Shown piece by piece: positions 41,182-48,256 of a DNA stretch of 64,000 bases. Source of the stretch: Nibrella viscosa (lineage in GTDB: Bacteria; Bacteroidota; Bacteroidia; Cytophagales; Spirosomataceae); contig NZ_BAABHB010000014.1 of the NCBI RefSeq assembly GCF_039541875.1, positions 124,001 through 188,000 on the forward strand, read 5' to 3'. Every line of letters starts with the position of its first letter. Within the stretch, counting starts at the first letter, position 1. Made by a program: the position numbers and the translations under genes. Below the pieces are notes generated by a model. That model saw only the letters and a list, made by a program, of their open reading frames with translations, made no database searches and was not told the DNA's origin.

Positions 41182-42156
41182 CTACCGGGGCACCTCGATC
41201 CGGTGAACAAGCTGCCCGATTACCTCATCGGCGGTGCCACCTTCCATTTCGCGTTCGGGTGTGAGCAGCACCCGATGGCGCAGCACCGGCGTGGCCAATT
41301 CCTGCACATCTTCCGGCGTTATAAAGTCCCGATTCCGTAGGGTGGCCAGAGCTTTGGCGCTGTTCAGCAGCGCTACGGCTGCCCTTGGTGAAGCGCCCAG
41401 GTACAAGGCTTTGTTGGCGCGGGTGCTGCGGACAATCTGGGCGATGTAGTCAAACAGTTTATCTTCAACATGCACCTGGTGTACCTTCAGGCGCAGCGCC
41501 TGCAGTTGTTCGGCGGAGAGCACGGGCCGAATAGCCGCTACGGCATCCGTCAGGTTCCGGCGGGCGTGGTGCCCCTTCAGAATATCTATTTCCTCCTGCG
41601 GCTCGGGGTAGCCGATCACCACTTTAAACAGAAACCGGTCGAGTTGTGCTTCCGGCAGGCGGTAGGTACCTTCCTGCTCGATGGGATTTTGGGTGGCCAG
41701 CACCAGAAACGGCTCGGCCATTGGGTAGGTGGTGCCGTCGTAGGTGATCTGCCGCTCCTCCATCACTTCAAACAGGGCCGACTGCGTCTTAGCCGGTGCC
41801 CGGTTGATCTCGTCGATCAGCACGACATTGGCGAAAATGGGTCCCTGCTTGAACTCAAAGTCGGACAGCTTGGGGTTGAAAACCGACGTACCCAGCACAT
41901 CCGACGGCATCAGGTCGGGCGTAAACTGAATGCGGCTGAAGTCGACCGAGAGGGTCTTCGCCAGTAGCTTGGCCGTCAGGGTTTTGGCAACCCCCGGTAC
42001 GCCTTCCAGTAGTACGTGGCCATCGGCCAGCAGGGCCGTCAGGAGCAAATCAATCGGCTGGTGCTGCCCGACGATCACCTTGCCGACTTCGGCCCGGATG
42101 GTGTCGATAGCGGTTTTCAGGTCGTTTAAATCCAGGCGAGTTTCAAAAGGAGTCAT
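41182..42156 (-). CDS. MoxR family AAA+ ATPase
   Basis: 324 residues. The Walker A LLEGVPGVAKTLTAKLLAKT is near residue 50. It has IQFTPDLMPSDVLGTSVF, Walker B NVVLIDEINRAPAKTQSAL, sensor 1 FLVLATQNPIEQEGTY, and the arginine-finger region LDRFLFKV. The C-terminal lid contains SPRAAVALLNSAKALA. MoxR ATPases act as chaperones for metal or complex insertion, generally with a DUF58/VWA partner. Here no DUF58 gene follows; the downstream neighbour is the convergent GT2 gene. It is the last gene of the operon from 46035. Confidence 0.92.
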   Translation of the reverse strand: MTPFETRLDLNDLKTAIDTIRAEVGKVIVGQHQPIDLLLTALLADGHVLLEGVPGVAKTLTAKLLAKTLSVDFSRIQFTPDLMPSDVLGTSVFNPKLSDFEFKQGPIFANVVLIDEINRAPAKTQSALFEVMEERQITYDGTTYPMAEPFLVLATQNPIEQEGTYRLPEAQLDRFLFKVVIGYPEPQEEIDILKGHHARRNLTDAVAAIRPVLSAEQLQALRLKVHQVHVEDKLFDYIAQIVRSTRANKALYLGASPRAAVALLNSAKALATLRNRDFITPEDVQELATPVLRHRVLLTPEREMEGGTADEVIGQLVHRIEVPR

Positions 42157-42183
42157 CGTTAGGCATAAACGCAGTTAGGGCGT

Positions 42184-43371
42184 TCAGGTGTTTACGTGTT
42201 GATAAAAGGATTCTATTTGCTGATTCAGGCTCAGGAGTTCATATTCCGACAGCAGCGTACTGCGCCGGGCTGCGTCGATCCGACGGACCAGCGCCGTTAC
42301 GTCTTCGTCGGGTACGCCACTTTTGCGGGCCAGGGTTTCGGCAAAGCTTTTGTCGAGTACCGTTGTGTTCAATCCAAACTGCTCGCGCACGTACGCCAGA
42401 AAGTATTGAATTTTTTTTCGGGCCAGGTTATCGTGGTCTCCCTGGTGAAAATACAACCGGCCAATGGTTTGTACAAACTCCAGCGACGTATTGCGGGGCG
42501 GCTCCACTACCGGTATGATGCGCTGGGTACGTTTACCCGCAAAGATGGCGTATAACAGCAAACCGAACAACACCAGGTAATAGGCCCAGATGAGCGCCGG
42601 TTGGGTAAAAATAAACCGAAACACAGACTCCTGGTCTTCGTCAAAACGCCCCTGTTTCATAAATTCGTCCCAGTAAGTAGGGCGGGGCGGCAGGTAGGAG
42701 AGCGCTTTAAAGGCATACTCCGAGGTGGCGGGGTTGAGAACGTAATAATTGGTGAAGGCCAGGGGCAGGTTATGAATATAAAAATGGCCCTGGCCGTGCC
42801 TGATTTGGATAAAAACCGGCTCCCGGCGGGCATTCCGACCAAGTACCGTAATACCTGCCGGGCGGGTCAGCGCCAAGTAGTTGCGTCCGTCGTCGTGGCG
42901 GAAAATATAGCCGCCCGGTTTCCGAAGTGCCGGGTTGGTGAAGTTATTGACCAGGGCGGTATCGACCAGTTTAGGCGCTTTTTCTTCGGTTCTAAAGCCC
43001 AGCACATTCGCTAGGGAGTCCGGAAAATAATAGGCCGAAATAAAGACATCACTGCCCTGATTCACGTACCGGAGCAGCAGCCGGATGTCGGACTGACTGG
43101 CAGCAAAGCCCCGGCAGACGAAGATATAATTGCCAGGGATTGATACAGTACGCTTCGAAAGGTGATTATAGATCGGAATGCGCAAACTGGTCACCAACCG
43201 TTGCTGCATTATATCGGGCAATAGCTCATACAACGCCCTTGTCCCGAACGGAATTTTATCCTTGTTCATGTAGGACTCTTTCCAGTCGATGGGCTTCGGG
43301 CGGTAATACTCGAAAAGGGTGTAGCCAATTACTGTTGCCAGCAGAATCAGCAGGTATTTATTTGGTCTCAC
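42184..43371 (-). CDS. DUF4350 domain membrane protein
   Basis: 395 residues. A helix at residues 7-22 (LLILLATVIGYTLFEYY) is followed by a periplasmic region of the DUF4350/glutamine-amidotransferase-like type: SYMNKDKIPFGTRALYELL, NYIFVCRGFAASQSDIRLLLRYV and GSDVFISAYYFPD. A second helix lies near 265-285, and a cytoplasmic helical tail of about 110 residues follows. The role is unknown; this protein always travels with MoxR and DUF4129 genes in Bacteroidota (family knowledge). The gap to the moxR gene is only 27 bases. Confidence 0.8.
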   Translation of the reverse strand: MRPNKYLLILLATVIGYTLFEYYRPKPIDWKESYMNKDKIPFGTRALYELLPDIMQQRLVTSLRIPIYNHLSKRTVSIPGNYIFVCRGFAASQSDIRLLLRYVNQGSDVFISAYYFPDSLANVLGFRTEEKAPKLVDTALVNNFTNPALRKPGGYIFRHDDGRNYLALTRPAGITVLGRNARREPVFIQIRHGQGHFYIHNLPLAFTNYYVLNPATSEYAFKALSYLPPRPTYWDEFMKQGRFDEDQESVFRFIFTQPALIWAYYLVLFGLLLYAIFAGKRTQRIIPVVEPPRNTSLEFVQTIGRLYFHQGDHDNLARKKIQYFLAYVREQFGLNTTVLDKSFAETLARKSGVPDEDVTALVRRIDAARRSTLLSEYELLSLNQQIESFYQHVNT

Positions 43372-43400
43372 CAGTTAAAAAGTTCAAAGGTGTAGCACCG

Positions 43401-43447
43401 GCCTTAGCGTCAGTAGGCGCTCTCTTAGCGACTCTGTGGCTTGGCGT
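43401..43447. repeat. Eight-base word repeat at the end of the DUF4129 gene
   Basis: CTTAGCGTCAGTAGGCGC, then CTCTTAGCGACTCTGTGGC and TTGGCGT, repeats CTTAGCG-type words and matches the element at 8548-8597 in character. On the minus strand it encodes the last residues (HAKPQSR) and the TAA stop of the DUF4129 protein. Confidence 0.5.
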
Positions 43448-44189
43448 GCAGTTGCAATTGTTCGTCAAAGTCATGAAAGTCGGCCTGTACCCGTTCAAAC
43501 GTCTGCTGGTCAACGGGGAAATCGCCGTACCAGGCAAAATCAAATGCGGTTGTCAGCAATTCAAAGTCAGCCTGCAAGGGGCTTGTTTGCAATTCGTAAA
43601 CATACTGCCGGTTGGTTTTATCCGGCTGCCAGTCAATCAGTTCCTGATCGGTAAGTTGCTTCAGGGTACGCAGGTATAGCAGCCGCACGGCCAGTCGGTA
43701 GTTACCCCGGCGGATAACCTCGTCCAGGGCTTCGCCAAAGTTGATTTCGTGAATATTGCTGGTTACCTGCTCATAGGGCAGGGGAGAGGGCGCTGCCTTC
43801 CGGGGAAGCAGAAACCCCAGCACCTCGGCTTTGATAAGCAGGTATATGCTGTAGCCGACAATTACCGCCAGAAACACATACTGCCAGAAGTTCCGGTAAG
43901 CGGTACTGCGCAGAAAATCAGCTATCGACTTCTGGATCCAGAACCAGAACTTCAGCAGCGGGTTGTCGAGTGGGCGGGTGTCTCGCTGGTACTGGTAATC
44001 CCGGCTGGTCCGATACTCCTGTAGCTTTTCGGCGGCCGGGTAGCGTACCTGCATCGGCTGCCGGTCGTCCCGGCCGGGAAACGTGGTATCGGTAGGTACC
44101 TTTGCAGGTTGAGCCACAGCCGGGCTTACGGTCAGCAGCAGCCACACCAGCAGCCGACCAGTCAGCCGGAGTTTAATAATCGCCTTCAT
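43425..44189 (-). CDS. DUF4129 domain protein
   Basis: 254 residues starting at the ATG at 44189, which gives a signal peptide (MKAIIKLRLTGRLLVWLLLTVSP is split here as MKAIIKLRL, then the hydrophobic core, then AVAQ). A periplasmic part is followed by a helix near 105-125 (YVFLAVIVGYSIYLLI). The cytoplasmic DUF4129 domain comes last: NFGEALDEVIRRGNYRLAV, RLLYLRTLKQLTDQELIDW, and FDFAWYGDFPVDQQTFERV. The function is unknown; it is a fixed member of MoxR operons. Its 5' end overlaps the previous gene by 17 bases. Its stop lies in an eight-base-word repeat. Confidence 0.82.
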   Translation of the reverse strand: MKAIIKLRLTGRLLVWLLLTVSPAVAQPAKVPTDTTFPGRDDRQPMQVRYPAAEKLQEYRTSRDYQYQRDTRPLDNPLLKFWFWIQKSIADFLRSTAYRNFWQYVFLAVIVGYSIYLLIKAEVLGFLLPRKAAPSPLPYEQVTSNIHEINFGEALDEVIRRGNYRLAVRLLYLRTLKQLTDQELIDWQPDKTNRQYVYELQTSPLQADFELLTTAFDFAWYGDFPVDQQTFERVQADFHDFDEQLQLHAKPQSR

Positions 44190-45057
44190 CCTGCGCTGTA
44201 GGTCGGGTAAACGAAGTCCCAATCGTGTCGATGGCCGACAGCAGGCCGGTGCCTTCCTGGCGTTCGACCAGATTAAAATACTGGAAACCAATGGCCAGGG
44301 CCACCAGGGCCGATAACAACGTAACGCCTACGGTGCTGATGGCGCTGACCAGGACCGTCACGATTGCCGGGGTGTTCGGCAGTATTTTCAGCGCCGTCAA
44401 GATGTTGACTAAGGCTGCGGGTATGGAGAAACCAAAACCAAGCACCAGAACAATAAGGGCCATGATAACCAGCAGGCCGAAGGTTGACCACCACTTATCT
44501 GAGATGAGCTGAAAACAGCGGCTGATGGTTCTGCTCAGGCCGGACTTCTCGAATACCGTCACCGGCAGCGCCAGGGACAGCACCACGCCGATGTATATGC
44601 CAGGAATAATTATAAAAACAAAGCCCAGCAGCGCTAACCAGAACGACACAAAGGTAATCCAGAGCGACCGGCCCAGCGCCGATACAATTTCGGGCCAGAT
44701 TACACCCGCGTCGATAAAGACACTGGCGTTCCGGTTGTATAGGTATAAATGGCTATAGACTACCAGACTGGCAATCAGGTTGGCCAGGATTTTCAGAATA
44801 TTGGAAAGAAAGAATATACTAAAACCACCTTTATAAAGAATACTTATCTGATCGCCCGCCGAGGGTGCATCACTGCCGAACGGAGATTGCCCGGTGAGCA
44901 GTTCCGATTGGAAAACCCCTTCTGCAATACCTGCCAGGAGCGCTACCGGACCGGCAATGTACAGCAGCGCCGGCAGCAGGCTCCGGAAATTTTGGGTGGT
45001 GTAGGCAAACGTGGCGTTTATTTTTTCGCCAAAATCGCGTTCCTGAAAAAGGTGCAT
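44173..45057 (-). CDS. Uncharacterised multi-pass membrane protein of the MoxR operon
   Basis: 294 residues with about six hydrophobic segments. A short cytosolic N-terminus (FQERDFGEKINATFAYT) precedes them. The family motif FVFIIIPGIYIGVVLSLALPVTVFE (seen as FIIIPGIYIGVVLSLA) is similar to the glycerophosphodiester phosphodiesterase membrane domain and DUF975-type proteins. The tail TFSFTRP-like end is polar (SFTRPTAQDEGDY). No function can be assigned. It overlaps the DUF4129 gene by 17 bases and lies 33 bases after the SpoIIM-like gene, so it belongs to the same operon. Confidence 0.7.
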   Translation of the reverse strand: MHLFQERDFGEKINATFAYTTQNFRSLLPALLYIAGPVALLAGIAEGVFQSELLTGQSPFGSDAPSAGDQISILYKGGFSIFFLSNILKILANLIASLVVYSHLYLYNRNASVFIDAGVIWPEIVSALGRSLWITFVSFWLALLGFVFIIIPGIYIGVVLSLALPVTVFEKSGLSRTISRCFQLISDKWWSTFGLLVIMALIVLVLGFGFSIPAALVNILTALKILPNTPAIVTVLVSAISTVGVTLLSALVALAIGFQYFNLVERQEGTGLLSAIDTIGTSFTRPTAQDEGDY

Positions 45058-45090
45058 ACGTCGATTGGGTAAGAGGAGGAGAGGATATTG

Positions 45091-46035
45091 TTAGGGCTGG
45101 CGGACGGTATTGAGCCGGATCGGGTAAATGATAAAATACCAGATGATAAAAGCCGCCGAACTCAGGATAATAGCCAGGCTGACCGCCGGATGCAGCGTCA
45201 GGCGGGTCACAAAGCTCTCCAGAAAGCCGGCCGCTATAAAGATCGGCACCAGGCCAACGCAGATTTTCAGGCCCTGCCGGGCACCGCGAACAAACGACTC
45301 CCGTCGGGAATAGGTGCCGGGAAACAGCAGACTATTGCCCAGGGTCAGGCCGGCGCAACCGGCAATGATAATCGCCGAAATCTCCAGGGTTCCGTGAATC
45401 CAGATTTTCAGCACCGACTCCAGCAGCAACCCCTGTTCATAGAAAAAATACTGAAACGAGCCCAGCATAACGCCGTTGCTGAACAAGACGGCAATGGTGC
45501 CGAACGAGGCCACCAGACCCAGCACAAAGGTCCGAAGCGACACGTAGATATTGTTCAGCGTGATCTGTAAGAACATGGTTGCCTGATCGCTGCCGCCGTA
45601 AACCCCCAGCGGATCACCTTTTTTGATGTTTTCCAGCGTCATGTTCACGTAGTCATCGCCCATAATCAGGCGCACAAACGTATCGTCGTTGGCAGCCGAC
45701 ACCCATCCGAGCAGACAGGCGACAAAAAAGATGATAAACGAAACTGCCAGCAGCCGGTGCGACTGCCGGAAGAGCAGCGGCAGCTCATACTGCCAGAAGG
45801 TGATGAAGCGGCTGCTGTCTTCGCGTTTGCTTTGCATCAGGCCCCGGTGCATCTGCGCAGCCAGCCCGTTGAGGTAGCGCGTGACGGCAGACTCCGGATA
45901 AAACGTCCGGGCGTACGACAAATCATCGGTAAGTTCGATATACCGCTCCGTCAGTTCGTCCGGGTCTCTGGTCGGGTTGTCTTCTATAGCCTGCCACCTG
46001 GGCGTATTTCGTTTGATAAAGACCGGTTCACGCAT
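45091..46035 (-). CDS. Stage II sporulation protein M (SpoIIM) family membrane protein
   Basis: 314 residues. A cytosolic N-terminal helical region (RWQAIEDNPTRDPDELTERY, DDLSYARTFYPESAV) precedes the SpoIIM membrane domain. The latter includes VSFIIFFVACLLGWV, NNIYVSLRTFVLGLVASFG, NGVMLGSFQYFFYEQG, the conserved IHGTLEISAIIIAGCAGL, and PIFIAAGFLESFVTR. In non-sporulating phyla the protein has no known link to sporulation and is a standard partner of RDD and MoxR genes. It is the first gene of the operon; its promoter has a -7 element at 46079-46086. Confidence 0.88.
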   Translation of the reverse strand: MREPVFIKRNTPRWQAIEDNPTRDPDELTERYIELTDDLSYARTFYPESAVTRYLNGLAAQMHRGLMQSKREDSSRFITFWQYELPLLFRQSHRLLAVSFIIFFVACLLGWVSAANDDTFVRLIMGDDYVNMTLENIKKGDPLGVYGGSDQATMFLQITLNNIYVSLRTFVLGLVASFGTIAVLFSNGVMLGSFQYFFYEQGLLLESVLKIWIHGTLEISAIIIAGCAGLTLGNSLLFPGTYSRRESFVRGARQGLKICVGLVPIFIAAGFLESFVTRLTLHPAVSLAIILSSAAFIIWYFIIYPIRLNTVRQP

Positions 46036-46078
46036 AGTGAGTACGCCAAAAATCAGCGCGAAAGAAACGCTATGTTGC

Positions 46079-46086
46079 CAAATATA
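46079..46086 (-). promoter_or_regulatory. -7 element of the SpoIIM-MoxR operon
   Basis: TATATTTG on the minus strand, 43 bases ahead of the ATG at 46035; a perfect TAnnTTTG match. Confidence 0.5.
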
Positions 46087-46158
46087 GCTAAGTTCGCTAT
46101 ACCAATTTTGGTTTAAAACGGCTCTTTTCCCAATTTGTCGCCAGTTTTTTTGCGATCT

Positions 46159-46857
46159 ATGTCAGTTACCATCCAAACGTCTCAAAATGTACTGCTCGAA
46201 TATGAACCCGCCAGCATTGGGGAACGAATCATGGCTACACTTATCGACTACCTGGTGTTTATCGGCTGGGTGCTGCTGGTCATTTTTGTGCCGGTCGGGG
46301 TGCTGAAACTAAACCCGAATACATTTTATGTAGTCCTGATGCTCTTGCCCCTGCTGTTTTACGACCTCATCTGCGAGTGGCAGCTTAACGGACAGACGCT
46401 CGGGAAAATTGCGATGGATATTCGGGTGGTGATGCTCAACGGCTCCCAGCCAAGCCTGGGCGCATATCTGATCCGGTGGCTGCTCCGGATCGTTGATACC
46501 CGGTTGCTGGGTGGGCTGGTGGCGGTTATTGCCATTGCGGCCAACGGCAAAGGGCAGCGGCTGGGCGATATGGCCGCCGGAACCACCGTAGTGAAAACCA
46601 AAGCGAAGGTATCGCTGGCTGATGTGACCTATCAATCGTTACCCGAAACCTATGAAGTGCAGTTTCCCGATGTACGTCTCCTCACCGACCGGGACATTCA
46701 GATTGTGCGGGAGGCCATGCGTCGGGGTAGCGAAGCCGTGGTGACCCGAACGGCAGAGCGTGTTAAAGAGGTAACCGGCATCCGGACCGATCTGCCTGCC
46801 CGTGCATTTCTGAAAATAGTGATCGACGATTACCAGACATTGGCTGCCAGAGAATAA
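46159..46857 (+). CDS. RDD family membrane protein
   Basis: 232 residues. The RDD domain spans residues 10-150: PASIGERIMATLIDYLVFIG, with the defining Arg and Asp, then LPLLFYDLICEWQLNGQTLGKIAMDIRV (seen as NGQTLGKIAMDIRVV), then GKGQRLGDMAAGTTVVKTK. A soluble tail of about 80 residues follows (LTDRDIQIVREAMRRGSEAV). RDD proteins are often ion transport or membrane accessory proteins; the function is not known. It diverges from the SpoIIM-like gene, its usual neighbour. The ATG at 46159 is preferred to an upstream TTG. Confidence 0.87.
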   Translation: MSVTIQTSQNVLLEYEPASIGERIMATLIDYLVFIGWVLLVIFVPVGVLKLNPNTFYVVLMLLPLLFYDLICEWQLNGQTLGKIAMDIRVVMLNGSQPSLGAYLIRWLLRIVDTRLLGGLVAVIAIAANGKGQRLGDMAAGTTVVKTKAKVSLADVTYQSLPETYEVQFPDVRLLTDRDIQIVREAMRRGSEAVVTRTAERVKEVTGIRTDLPARAFLKIVIDDYQTLAARE

Positions 46858-46949
46858 TGCGTTCCCCCGTTTCCGGATTAGAGAGGCAGATACGGTTGTA
46901 CCCTGCCCATAACCAGTTCCGGTGCTGCGGAACTCCCGGCTAAACCTCG

Positions 46950-46957
46950 TATTTTTG
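46950..46957 (+). promoter_or_regulatory. -7 element of the M20 peptidase gene
   Basis: TATTTTTG, a perfect match. Transcription would begin near 46964, which rules out the first possible start at 46922 and supports ATG 46985 or 47000. Confidence 0.5.
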
Positions 46958-46999
46958 TGCCTGTCTACCTTAAAACCGGCAGCAATGCTGGCACTGATT

Positions 47000-48187
47000 A
47001 TGAACCTTCAGGAAAACATAAAATCACTCGCCCGGCAGTACGCTCCGGATATTGTAGCCAATCGGCGGCACCTCCATGCCAACCCGGAGTTGTCGTTTCA
47101 CGAATATAACACCGCCCGGTTTGTGGCCAATGAACTTAAGGCTATCGGCCTGCAACCGCAGGAAGGTGTAGCCAATACTGGCCTGGTGGCCATTATTGCA
47201 GGGCGTAACCCGCAGAGCCGGGTAGTTGGTCTGCGAGCCGATATGGACGCTCTGCCTATTCACGAAGCCAATGACGTATCCTATAAATCGACAGTGGCGG
47301 GGGTTATGCACGCCTGTGGTCATGATGTGCATACGTCGTCGCTGCTCGGTACGGCCCGTATCCTGAACGTCCTGCGCGACCAGTTCGAAGGTACGGTAAA
47401 GCTGGTGTTCCAGCCGGCAGAGGAGAAAGCCCCCGGCGGAGCCTCGCTGATGATTAAAGAGGGTGTACTGGAAAACCCCGCCCCGGCCAGTATGCTGGGG
47501 CAGCATGTTGCCCCCAATGTGCCGGTGGGTAAAATCGGTTTTCGGGAGGGTATGTACATGGCCAGCACGGATGAGCTGTACCTGACCGTAAAAGGAAAGG
47601 GTGGTCACGGGGCCATGCCCGATCAGTTGATCGACCCGGTGCTGATAGCTTCGCACATCATCGTTTCGTTACAGCAGATCATCAGCCGCAACCGCAAGCC
47701 GGCCAACCCATCGGTGCTGTCGTTTGGGCGGTTTATTGCCGATGGCGTGACGAATGTGATTCCGAACGAAGTGACCATTCAGGGTACTTTCCGCTGCATG
47801 GACGAAGAATGGCGCGAGGACGGGTTGCGCCGGATGAAGAAAATGGCCGAAGGCATTGCCGAGGCTATGGGAGGAAGCTGCGAATTTGACGTTGTGCGCG
47901 GTTATCCGTTCCTGAAGAATCACCCTGAACTGACCCGCCGGATGCGCTCCGCTGCGGTGGATTATATGGGAGCTGATAACGTTATTGACCTGGACCTCTG
48001 GATGGCGGGCGAAGACTTTGCGTTTTACTCGCAGGTAGTCGACTCCTGCTTTTACCGGCTTGGTACCCGCAATGAAGCACTGGGCATTGTCTCCGGTGTT
48101 CATACCCCTACCTTCGACATTGATGAGTCTGCCCTTGAAACAGGCGCCGGTCTGATGGCGTGGCTGGCGGTGCAGGAACTGATGTAA
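47000..48187 (+). CDS. M20 family amidohydrolase/peptidase
   Basis: 395 residues. A di-metal M20D-type hydrolase similar to N-acyl-amino-acid (hippurate-like) deacylases. Motifs are RRHLHANPELSFHEYNTA, VVGLRADMDALPIHE, MHACGHDVHTSSLLG (metal ligands), LVFQPAEEKAPGGASLM (catalytic Glu pair), the dimerisation domain from KGKGGHGAMPDQ, and MAGEDFAFYSQ near the C-terminus. No signal peptide is seen from this start, so it is probably cytosolic. The real substrate is unknown. The frame is open from 46922, but a -7 element inside that part argues against it. Confidence 0.9.
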   Translation: MNLQENIKSLARQYAPDIVANRRHLHANPELSFHEYNTARFVANELKAIGLQPQEGVANTGLVAIIAGRNPQSRVVGLRADMDALPIHEANDVSYKSTVAGVMHACGHDVHTSSLLGTARILNVLRDQFEGTVKLVFQPAEEKAPGGASLMIKEGVLENPAPASMLGQHVAPNVPVGKIGFREGMYMASTDELYLTVKGKGGHGAMPDQLIDPVLIASHIIVSLQQIISRNRKPANPSVLSFGRFIADGVTNVIPNEVTIQGTFRCMDEEWREDGLRRMKKMAEGIAEAMGGSCEFDVVRGYPFLKNHPELTRRMRSAAVDYMGADNVIDLDLWMAGEDFAFYSQVVDSCFYRLGTRNEALGIVSGVHTPTFDIDESALETGAGLMAWLAVQELM

Positions 48188-48206
48188 TGCTGGTGGACTT
48201 ACCAAC

Positions 48207-48239
48207 AAAAAAGCCTCCGATTGCGTCGGAGGCTTTTTT
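48207..48239. terminator. Bidirectional terminator between M20 and PpiD-like genes
   Basis: AAGCCTCCGA pairs perfectly with TCGGAGGCTT around TTGCG, with A and T runs on either side. It serves two convergent genes. Confidence 0.9.
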
Positions 48240-48256
48240 CTATGCTCTACAGGCTA

